Positions 7,996-14,790 of a stretch of DNA of 25,330 nucleotides are shown piece by piece (the first letter of the stretch is position 1; every line of letters begins with the position of its first letter). The stretch is from Parcubacteria group bacterium GW2011_GWA2_47_7 (GTDB lineage Bacteria; Patescibacteriota; Minisyncoccia; Phycocordibacterales; UBA6899): the NCBI GenBank assembly GCA_000999395.1, contig LCOM01000004.1, forward strand, positions 1 to 25,330. The letters run 5' to 3'. A program made the position numbers and the translations under genes. The notes beneath the pieces are model-generated. The model ran no database searches. It was given only the letters and a program-made list of their open reading frames with translations, and was not told the DNA's origin.

Positions 7996-8475
7996 TCACA
8001 GAGATATGACACCCGTCCCGTTCACTGTGACTAAGACATTAATTGCGGAGTTCGACTTCGCACGTAACTGAAATGAACCATCTTGGTCTGTCCCACCCGT
8101 CAAGCGATTAAAAAGTACGTTATTCCCTGATGAAGAGATATTGGCGGAGATATTGGCTATTTCAACGCCTGAACCAAGCGCAAATTCGACGTTAGATAAA
8201 ACTTCCGGCGTGTACGTCGGGCCGAGAAAATAGACCGCTTTATCTGCATCAAGGTGAACTCCGTACTGGTTATCCTCACCCAATGAAGAAATGGTATCAA
8301 GGTGGGCACGAGAAAAAAGAGACAAAACCGACTCGACACTGCCGTCGAGTGAGCGTTGAGTGCGATACTGATTCAGCGATGAGAGCGCAACGGCCCCGAC
8401 GAGGGCCAAGATACTCAAGGCGAGCAATATTTCGATAAGGGTGACCCCGCGTTTATGTGAATGAGTATGCGTCAT
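7996..8475 (-). CDS. GspH/FimT-like prepilin, 159 aa
   Basis: MTHTHSHKRG then VTLIEILLALSILALVGAVALSSL gives a ten-residue leader, Gly/Val processing site and Glu5. The C-terminal half resembles GspH/FimT (SVESVLSLFSRAHLDTISS, then FQLRAKSNSAINVLVTVNGTGVISL). The open frame extends to a TTG at 8547, but the ATG at 8475 gives the normal leader length. First gene of the second pilus unit, about 90 nt downstream of an extended -10 promoter. Minor pilins of this kind usually form the tip complex with the I, J and K types encoded next to it. Confidence 0.8.
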   Translation of the reverse strand: MTHTHSHKRGVTLIEILLALSILALVGAVALSSLNQYRTQRSLDGSVESVLSLFSRAHLDTISSLGEDNQYGVHLDADKAVYFLGPTYTPEVLSNVEFALGSGVEIANISANISSSGNNVLFNRLTGGTDQDGSFQLRAKSNSAINVLVTVNGTGVISL

Positions 8476-8570
8476 ATGAATTAACTTTGTGTCGTGATGA
8501 TACACATCTTCCCTTGCAATTTCGAGAAGAATTACATCTTTCAGCAACCAATTACAGGTCGTATCGGTTA

Positions 8571-8579
8571 ATTATACCA
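8571..8579 (-). promoter_or_regulatory. Extended -10 promoter of the second pilus unit
   Basis: TGG-TATAAT on the minus strand (-10 at 8576-8571), no clear -35. The predicted start near 8564 gives a leader of about 90 nt before the GspH-like gene. The 166-base gap after the upstream gene also holds CCACCA/TGGTGG arms, too far apart to call a terminator. Confidence 0.5.
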
Positions 8580-8641
8580 CCAATACATGCAAGACCGAAT
8601 ATGAGGAGTATGTGCGGCTGCGATGGTGGCAGTGTTAAATG

Positions 8642-10039
8642 CTATATCTCATCCCACGAAAGCACTTGGTAGTTGTCGGTCGTAAGGGGAAATGATGGGG
8701 GAGGAGCATAGAGTAAGTTTGCGTCATAAATGATATCTCGTATTTGGAAGCCGGTGCCATCAGTGTACGCAAAGCCGTAACGCAACGCAGATGCAAGCAT
8801 GCCGTAGATGGTCACGGTGCTTCTCTTATATCCTGTTCCGCATCCAGAACCATAGTATTCCCTTCCGACACGGCCATACTGAGCAACAATAGCAGCATCG
8901 ACACGCAACACATCGGAACTCTTCAGTCCGATATTAAAATCTTTCTGCGCCATTAGAGATATCACATCCTGCCCATCATAATTGGTATAAAGTAAATCAT
9001 TATTGACGGCAATATTTCGTCTCGTTGCCGGATTATCGGGAAATGTCGCCGCAGCCAACGTAAGACGTGCTGTATTTATCTTTCCCTCTACCCAAAGATT
9101 ATCTTCGACAAATACGAGTCCATTTGAGGGGAAGGGAACATTGCCAAGCAACGTCTTGCTTCCACCGGAAGTACCAATACTCCACGATGGCGCACATGTA
9201 TTTATAAGCGAATTTACACGATACACATCCAATGTGTCATTTGTTTTGAGGACCATTAGATACCCCTGTCCGCCGGATGGCCCATAATAGAGTCCATCTG
9301 CTTGCGCATCCGTCTTTATCTGCGCCAAATCGGCGGAAAGCCCACTAAAGTCAACTGCGGGGACGCCAAATTGTCTACCAACCTCAAAAACGTCTGTCCT
9401 ACTTGGGGCTGCTGCAGGAGGAAGCGGGTCGGTTGGGGAAACATGCGTATGTACGCCAAACTCCTGCCCGCCACCGTGGTCCGGATCATCATACTTCGTT
9501 TGCGCACTCGTAATAATATTATGGATAAGCCCATCGAAACGAATTCCCCCATTGGAGTGTATCGGACCAAACACCTCCGTGCCCTCTCCAAATCGAATGT
9601 CTGCGTTCGCAACCACCGAAAATTTCGCCCAAGATGGTTTTGCCAGCCGAGTTTCAATCGTCCGAGAACTTCCCGGTACGGCATCCAGGGATCCCGTAGA
9701 GCGGATGACAACAAGTGTCGATCCGGTGGGAGGAGGAGTAATCATTAGTGAATATTGTCCTATGCGCACACCATCTTTGTCGAAGAAGTCGTGCACATAA
9801 GGACCAGGCAATCCTGTACCGTCTTGAAAATCTGTCGCATCATGAGCCAGATGCCAGCGGTAGTACTCAATGCCAGCTTCCGCAATATTTAATATTTGTT
9901 CGCGGTCCTCAGTAAAACGCACCATAGAAGTCGAACGAGCCGCCCAATTAACCATACCGCCGAGGATAAAAATGCCGATGGTCATGTATACCAAGACTGG
10001 TATTACTATTCCTCCCCTTTGCCTGTTTATCGTAAACAT
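8642..10039 (-). CDS. PilX/DUF4900-like exported protein, 465 aa
   Basis: The N-terminus MFTINRQRG then GIVIPVLVYMTIGIFILGGMV resembles a prepilin leader and helix but has Pro, not Glu, at +5. AEAGIEYYRWHL (about 54-65) matches the PilX-type segment after the helix. GPIHSNGGIRFDG and NDLLYTNYDGQDVISLMAQKDF are characteristic of DUF4900-like proteins, with repeated short Gly/Asn turns suggesting a beta-helix. YYGSGCGTGYKRSTVTIYG near the end includes two nearby cysteines. Function unknown; probably a filament-associated or envelope protein. Last gene of the pilC unit, 24 bases after the preceding pilin. Confidence 0.68.
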   Translation of the reverse strand: MFTINRQRGGIVIPVLVYMTIGIFILGGMVNWAARSTSMVRFTEDREQILNIAEAGIEYYRWHLAHDATDFQDGTGLPGPYVHDFFDKDGVRIGQYSLMITPPPTGSTLVVIRSTGSLDAVPGSSRTIETRLAKPSWAKFSVVANADIRFGEGTEVFGPIHSNGGIRFDGLIHNIITSAQTKYDDPDHGGGQEFGVHTHVSPTDPLPPAAAPSRTDVFEVGRQFGVPAVDFSGLSADLAQIKTDAQADGLYYGPSGGQGYLMVLKTNDTLDVYRVNSLINTCAPSWSIGTSGGSKTLLGNVPFPSNGLVFVEDNLWVEGKINTARLTLAAATFPDNPATRRNIAVNNDLLYTNYDGQDVISLMAQKDFNIGLKSSDVLRVDAAIVAQYGRVGREYYGSGCGTGYKRSTVTIYGMLASALRYGFAYTDGTGFQIRDIIYDANLLYAPPPSFPLTTDNYQVLSWDEI

Positions 10040-10063
10040 AATACTGTCTCAATGATACCTCAT

Positions 10064-10747
10064 CTAGTAATTATCCTTTAGGTTTCTTACCATCACGTGT
10101 GTCATATAGGTACGGGTCGAGGTAGAGCGTTCACCGTTGGGCAATATATTCATCTGTATGCCAATCAGTCGAATATCAGCTATGGACACGGGTTGCACGA
10201 GTGGACTTCCCGTCCCAGCGTACGTACTCCCAAAATATGTAAAAATATCCGTACCCGGGTCATTCCGTATATTTCTTGTAACAACTTTATCGTATTCATC
10301 GGCGGAATTATAACTATTCCCAACAGGGTCAATGACCCCCTTCATAAGTGCACCCGGTACTGTCGACGAAAGGAAATACGAGACTTGTTCAATATCATCG
10401 TCATCATCAATATTAGAAAAAAAAGTGATGGTCGAAGTTCCCGCAACTTTAATGACATATGCACCGGCATTCGATGGCATTGCGGAGCGTAATTCTTTCG
10501 AAAAAGTAGAGAGTGTGCGACGCGCCTCGCTCACCGTAGTGAGCGCTCCTTGCACATACGCCGTTGTACGAAACACGTTACGCTGAAACATGTAGATGCC
10601 TGGCAATATAAGTGCCAGAATGCCGACCGTGACCAATATCTCAACGAGGGTGACTCCCGCTGAATATGGACGTGAGATCGAGACGGTGTCTTTCTTTTCA
10701 TCCCGTACACTGATATTCAAAATATATATGGCAATCTCCTTCATCAT
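10064..10747 (-). CDS. Prepilin-like protein (PilW/GspJ type) with long leader, 227 aa
   Basis: SRPYSAG then VTLVEILVTVGILALILPGIYMF gives the Gly/Val cleavage site and Glu5. The leader is unusually long, 31 residues, if translation starts at 10747. That start is chosen because it overlaps the upstream stop as ATGA (10747-10744); a second ATG follows immediately, and upstream extension to 10777 lies inside the preceding gene. After the helix, SEARRTLSTFSKELRSAM resembles PilW/GspJ. The C-terminal part has an aspartate run (NIDDDDDIEQ) of unknown role. Translationally coupled to the large modular pilin before it. Confidence 0.78.
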   Translation of the reverse strand: MMKEIAIYILNISVRDEKKDTVSISRPYSAGVTLVEILVTVGILALILPGIYMFQRNVFRTTAYVQGALTTVSEARRTLSTFSKELRSAMPSNAGAYVIKVAGTSTITFFSNIDDDDDIEQVSYFLSSTVPGALMKGVIDPVGNSYNSADEYDKVVTRNIRNDPGTDIFTYFGSTYAGTGSPLVQPVSIADIRLIGIQMNILPNGERSTSTRTYMTHVMVRNLKDNY

Positions 10748-12561
10748 GGTGCCATATTTATTATCTTTTCTTGCCACGGTGTTCCCGTGTTTACAGAAGC
10801 TGTATCAACGCTATTAAGATATCCGGAATGACTCACTGTAATACCATAAATTCCGTCCGGGAGTCCCTGAAAAAGCACTTGTCCCGGTGGTGTACACGAT
10901 GTCGTGAATGTCACTCGCGCATCTGATACGGTAGGTGTATAGGAGCTCGATGCTGTGCTTAACATCAATTTATATCGAAAATACCGATTCCCGTTGTGGG
11001 CGGAATTGATATCCGTCGTTGTAGATGTGTAAAAAGTAGCGGCGGTACCATCTGGACCGAGAAAATTCGGGGATGAACTCAGCGAACTCGTTGAATTTGC
11101 TGTCGCAAACTGCAACTTCACGCTTGGCGGTGCGGTATCGAGTGGCTGGTTCAATGGCAAATGCGTAAGCTGATAAAAATTACTCGATGCACCCGTATCA
11201 AAAATAGACGAAGCAAGCTCACCGAAGGGCTGGTGTAAACCGAATACGTCTCTCAGTCGCACCTCTCCGGGAACTAAGCTCTTGTCGATATTTCCATCGT
11301 CAATAGAATACTGGGTTGGGTCGGTAAATTCCTCTTGACCGCTACCACCGGACCAATCTGTTTGAGCGAAATAGCCTTGACCCGTCGTTAATGAGATCGG
11401 CCCAGCACCAGCATCCACGGTAACGAGTGAGTCAGTAAGAGGAAGGCCAGTTGCCTGATCTTTTACGGTGACCATTAAAGAGCCGGCCATTTTAGGCACC
11501 ATGATAAGCTGGATATTCTGATCAGCATCAGGAAGTACGGCGAGCGGAGGCAGAGGCGACATGCCGGCCATATCATAAGTGGTGCTTGAAGCGAGAAGTT
11601 GATAATTATCCCACTCCATATTGCTGAGGACGAGTGAGCCGAACGCACCCGTTGAATACCATTTATCATATTTGGGCACATCAGGAGTTGTTGAAATGAG
11701 TTTTGTACTCGTAAGTCCGACGCCAACATTAGGAACGATACCGCACGTCGGAGTGACGCTTGAAAACGTGAGTTTCGATACTTTATCTATGGGTAAAGTA
11801 ATTTGCGTAACTGCCTGTGCAGCAACAGTAGAGTGAGGGTAAACTGGATTCGTCGTTGTTGGAACACCCCTAGTCATCTCAGTTGAATAACCCGCTTTAG
11901 AAACGGTAATCTGGTATGCATTTACAGCGGGAGGTGTGCCGATAATCTGGAGAATGCCATTTATCGGAGTAACATCAATGATATCAACGGGTGTTGTCGT
12001 CGAATAGACCACATGCACCGTTGCGGAGGGAACAGGTAATCCACTGGCATCTAGAACGCGCACAAACAAAGCCCCATTAGTGGATGCTCCCTCAAGGTCT
12101 TTGGGGGCCACAGCCGTCGAAGATCGGATTGAGCGAGAAAAAATACAGCTCACACAGTCAACCTCAATTTCAACAAGCTTATTGTCGGCGGGGGAAAGAT
12201 CGTTTGGAACACCACCCAGTGTTCCATCGAATTCTTGGTCAATATTACGAATCGTTGTCGTTACGTCAAACGTAATACCATCGCGTACGAGAGTTTGATT
12301 CGCGGGGATGACACCATGTGGAATACCACTTAATGTTCCGATGTCCTCATAGGGAAGATTACGAACCAGCTCAAGCTCCTCTTGCACCAGAGCAATAGCA
12401 ACCATTTGCGACTGAGAATATCGAAGCGTGTTCAATAATCTTTGAAAGGTTCCAGTGAGCGCGATTGAAATAAAGGCAAATAAGGCAATGCCGATAACTG
12501 CATCAATGAGACCGAATCCTCGTGCGCTTTTATTTTTTCGAAGTTTGGGTGAACCTCTCAT
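10744..12561 (-). CDS. Giant modular minor pilin with carboxypeptidase-regulatory-like domains, 605 aa
   Basis: MRGSPKLRKNKSARG then FGLIDAVIGIALFAFISIAL is a prepilin N-terminus with Asp instead of Glu at +5. VQEELELVRNLPYEDIGT follows, PilV-like. From about residue 164 the protein is modular: GALFVRVLDASGLPVPSATV to about 235 is a carboxypeptidase-regulatory-like (Ig-type) domain. GSLMVTVKDQATGLPLTDSL (about 375) opens a second one, whose closing half GQVLFQGLPDGIYGITVSHS appears only near the C-terminus, with about 150 residues inserted between. Normal pilins are 150-200 aa. Likely a tip or side adhesin carried by the filament. It follows pilC by four bases and overlaps the next pilin by four. 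Confidence 0.78.
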   Translation of the reverse strand: MRGSPKLRKNKSARGFGLIDAVIGIALFAFISIALTGTFQRLLNTLRYSQSQMVAIALVQEELELVRNLPYEDIGTLSGIPHGVIPANQTLVRDGITFDVTTTIRNIDQEFDGTLGGVPNDLSPADNKLVEIEVDCVSCIFSRSIRSSTAVAPKDLEGASTNGALFVRVLDASGLPVPSATVHVVYSTTTPVDIIDVTPINGILQIIGTPPAVNAYQITVSKAGYSTEMTRGVPTTTNPVYPHSTVAAQAVTQITLPIDKVSKLTFSSVTPTCGIVPNVGVGLTSTKLISTTPDVPKYDKWYSTGAFGSLVLSNMEWDNYQLLASSTTYDMAGMSPLPPLAVLPDADQNIQLIMVPKMAGSLMVTVKDQATGLPLTDSLVTVDAGAGPISLTTGQGYFAQTDWSGGSGQEEFTDPTQYSIDDGNIDKSLVPGEVRLRDVFGLHQPFGELASSIFDTGASSNFYQLTHLPLNQPLDTAPPSVKLQFATANSTSSLSSSPNFLGPDGTAATFYTSTTTDINSAHNGNRYFRYKLMLSTASSSYTPTVSDARVTFTTSCTPPGQVLFQGLPDGIYGITVSHSGYLNSVDTASVNTGTPWQEKIINMAP

Positions 12562-12565
12562 AGGC

Positions 12566-13783
12566 TTAGATGTTTGTCATGACCGTATACATCGGAGTGA
12601 TCATCGCCACTGCAAATATGCCGACAAATCCTGCAATGATAACCATAAGGAGCGGCTCAATCAACTTTGACATATCTGCGGTTGCCTGATCGACCTCTTC
12701 CTCATAGAAGGTCGCAATTTTGAGAAGCATACTCGAAAGCTGTCCTGTTTCCTCGCCGACCTCCATCATGTCACCCACCATCACGGGGTAGATATTTGAA
12801 TTGTCGATAAATACCTTTGAAAGTGGCACGCCCTTTTGCACATTTGCCTTTGCAACATCGAGCGTGTCCTTGTAGTAGCTATTAGTGACCACGTCGCGTG
12901 AAATATCTATAGCGTGAACAATGTCAACGCCGGCCGAGATAAGCGAGGAGAGGGTGCGTGTGGCAAGTGCGGAATTGAATTCTTTGACCAACTTCCCGAA
13001 CACCGGAGCTCGGAGCACAACATAATCAAGGGAACGGGCACCAAACACCGTTTTCTTGTACCATAGTACCATCACGGCAAATGCGACAACAATGGCAATC
13101 GTGAGTAAGAGCTGGTGCTGCAAAAATTCACTAACCGCGATGATTCCTTTCGTCAGTACAGGAAGCTCAACATCAACCTCGGCAAAGGTCGCAGAGAGTC
13201 CAGGGACAACATAAATCATCATAAGTGCTCCTACAACAAGCATCACCGAAAGCACGATTCCTGGATAGATCATCGCCCCCTTCACCTTTTTGGTAATCAT
13301 GTATGTTTTTTCCATTTGCCCCCCAACGACGTTAAGTGCGTCTACTAGCCCTCCTGATTCCTCACCTGCGCGCACCATCGAAACAAAGACCGGGGGGAAT
13401 ACGTCCGGAAATTTATCGAGTGAATCAGAAAATGAAGTTCCCTTGTTGATATCTTCGACAATGGAGGCAAGCACGAGGCGAAACTTGGGGTTCTTTGTTT
13501 GTTTCAAAAAAATTTGAAGCGCACGAGAGAGCGGGAGTCCCGCCTGAATCATCGTCGACATATTGCGTGAAAACAATATTTTTTCACGCAGATCGATGCG
13601 CGAAAGGAGGGCATCGATCTTATCCATGTTCCACTTTGATCCGGATTGTTCAGTGGCAGAGAGGAGAAGTTTCCCCTCCATTTTCATATTCTTTGCAAGC
13701 TCAAATTTGTCTGCAGCTTCAGCCTCTCCTACCATTTCACCGCCGCTCGCTACGAGTTGTACTTTATATGTATACTTTGGCAT
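12566..13783 (-). CDS. pilC: Type IV pilus / type II secretion inner membrane platform protein PilC (GspF), 405 aa
   Basis: Two GspF-type cytoplasmic domains are visible: ILFSRNMSTMIQAGLPLSRAL (about 69-89), and the repeat LATRTLSSLISAGVDIVHAI in the second half. Each is followed by GEESGGLVDAL or GEETGQLSSML. Membrane segments are MIYPGIVLSVMLVVGALMMIYV, LLLTIAIVVAFAVMVLW and the C-terminal LLMVIIAGFVGIFAVAMI. Length is normal. PilC is the rotor/platform that couples PilB to pilin insertion. First gene of the first pilus unit; the next gene starts four bases after its stop. pilB is in the same direction upstream but separated by an opposite-strand GNAT gene. Confidence 0.94.
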   Translation of the reverse strand: MPKYTYKVQLVASGGEMVGEAEAADKFELAKNMKMEGKLLLSATEQSGSKWNMDKIDALLSRIDLREKILFSRNMSTMIQAGLPLSRALQIFLKQTKNPKFRLVLASIVEDINKGTSFSDSLDKFPDVFPPVFVSMVRAGEESGGLVDALNVVGGQMEKTYMITKKVKGAMIYPGIVLSVMLVVGALMMIYVVPGLSATFAEVDVELPVLTKGIIAVSEFLQHQLLLTIAIVVAFAVMVLWYKKTVFGARSLDYVVLRAPVFGKLVKEFNSALATRTLSSLISAGVDIVHAIDISRDVVTNSYYKDTLDVAKANVQKGVPLSKVFIDNSNIYPVMVGDMMEVGEETGQLSSMLLKIATFYEEEVDQATADMSKLIEPLLMVIIAGFVGIFAVAMITPMYTVMTNI

Positions 13784-13793
13784 ACCTCATTCT

Positions 13794-13822
13794 ATTATAT
13801 AGGAAAATGCAGATACTGAACA
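13794..13822 (-). promoter_or_regulatory. Promoter of the pilC unit
   Basis: TATAAT (13799-13794) with a weak -35 TGTTCA (13822-13817), spacer 17. The ATG of pilC is ten bases after the -10 box, so the 5' leader would be only three to five nucleotides. Confidence 0.55.
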
Positions 13823-14099
13823 CCGCAATACAACTTCGTCAATCCCTCTTCTCCTCGCTTTGTTTTCTAAGCAATGTAAATACTGCGCACGATTAGATTA
13901 TCTATACTTTTTACCCAGGTAGCAATATCGACTTAGAACCTCACTTTTTCAACTTTGATGCTGGCATTTGCTGCGGGTGCAAAATGAGAGGTATTGCCAA
14001 ATACCACCTTTGTGTGCACCATAAAACATATCGGCATAGTGGGCAAGTTCGAAGAGACCACAGCGCAGCCGAGAAAATTTCAGCCACTATTTTTTATGT
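13800..14099. other. Noncoding gap between pilC and the GNAT gene
   Basis: No ORF here has recognisable coding features. The stretch holds the pilC promoter at its left end, a TATACT without -35 support near 13903-13908, and the nested hairpin at 13976-14020. A 61-codon frame from 13984 runs through the GNAT start in another frame and looks random. Confidence 0.6.
13976..14020. repeat. Nested inverted repeat (45 nt)
   Basis: Outer arms GGTGCA (13976-13981) and TGCACC (14015-14020) enclose inner arms GGTATT (13990-13995) and AATACC (14000-14005) with a GCCA loop. An AAA/TTT pairing is possible between the two. There is no T run on either side, so it is not a simple terminator. Confidence 0.5.
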
Positions 14100-14105
14100 T
14101 AAAAT
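14097..14105 (+). promoter_or_regulatory. Extended -10 promoter of the GNAT gene, predicted leaderless
   Basis: TGT-TAAAAT (-10 at 14100-14105) is followed by six bases (GACGAA) and the ATG at 14112. This is the same geometry as at recJ and tpiA. No -35 or Shine-Dalgarno is visible. Confidence 0.6.
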
Positions 14106-14111
14106 GACGAA

Positions 14112-14552
14112 ATGGACACGGCACCCAATGATGACGTCTTTCGATCACTTGATTCATATGCGCGAGTAAATATCAAACTTCAACCGACCGACGAAGTCGG
14201 ACTAACGCCGACAACAACGTACAATATTATTGCGGATGATGTTGTTGTCGGGGTGTGCGAATTAAGACAACATGCGCGAAAAAGTGCGGCGTTACCTCCA
14301 GGATTCGAAAGCAATCTCTACCTTGAGGTGTACCCGGAATTTCAGCGGAAGGGATATGGTACCGCCACGCTCAGACACCTACTTCATGAGGCACACGCAG
14401 TAGGAATGAAAAAAGTGTCACTCAATATATCGGATGATGATATCGCATCACAAAAAATCATGGAAACATATGGAGCGGTGATTGTAGAAGAAGCCAATAC
14501 GACCGAGGCTCGCCCGATTTTCATACAACACTACGAAATTTCCATAATATAA
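14112..14552 (+). CDS. GNAT family N-acetyltransferase, 146 aa
   Basis: The acetyl-CoA pyrophosphate loop (motif A) is visible as YPEFQRKGYGTATLRHLL, with the R/Q-x-x-G-x-G/A core RKGYGT around residues 78-83. The preceding strand SNLYLEVYP and the following KKVSLNISDDDIASQKIME are typical of the fold; IMETYGAVIVEE is the late helix-strand element. The substrate is unknown. The ATG at 14112 is chosen because a -10 box ends six bases before it; another ATG at 14104 is out of frame. The gene lies opposite to and between pilB and pilC. Whether it modifies the pilus apparatus is unknown. Confidence 0.85.
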   Translation: MDTAPNDDVFRSLDSYARVNIKLQPTDEVGLTPTTTYNIIADDVVVGVCELRQHARKSAALPPGFESNLYLEVYPEFQRKGYGTATLRHLLHEAHAVGMKKVSLNISDDDIASQKIMETYGAVIVEEANTTEARPIFIQHYEISII

Positions 14553-14790
14553 TATCATTCGCTCTCGCGCGCACAGGCACTACGGTCGTCCTCACGGAAC
14601 TCATCAATATATTCTATCCAAAATTGTTACAAAGGAGTTACCACACTACTCGCTCGAACTAGTGAATGACGCACAGTCTCGATGCGATGCGAGGCGAAGT
14701 CTCAAAACGTAAGCAAGGCGTATTCGGATTACAGCGAAGCGCATTTTGGGGCTTCAACGAAGTAGCGCGCGAGAATGTGTATTATTCACT
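14553..14790. repeat. Noncoding stretch with a long imperfect inverted repeat between GNAT and pilB
   Basis: The gap between two convergent genes has no coding feature I can support. Arms at 14661-14675 and 14776-14790 pair at 14 of 15 positions as plus-strand RNA (two G-U, one C-A). The pairing continues inward: TCTCG (14677-14681) with CGAGA, then TGCG with CGCG after a bulged A. ATGCG/CGCAT and GAAGC/GCTTC can form inside. A separate 10-base inverted match links TCTCGCGCGC (14563-14572) to GCGCGCGAGA (14765-14774). The right arm covers the pilB stop codon. It could be a structured RNA, a decayed mobile element or a dispersed repeat. Confidence 0.55.

Noticed and set aside
8480..8641. CCACCA/TGGTGG arms in the gap before the GspH-like gene as a terminator
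   Set aside because: The arms are short and more than 40 bases apart, and no T run follows; the -10 box explains the right part of the gap.
13984..14169. 61-codon ORF in the gap upstream of the GNAT gene
   Set aside because: It runs through the GNAT promoter and start in a different frame, with random-looking composition. The hairpin at 13976-14020 explains the local structure better.
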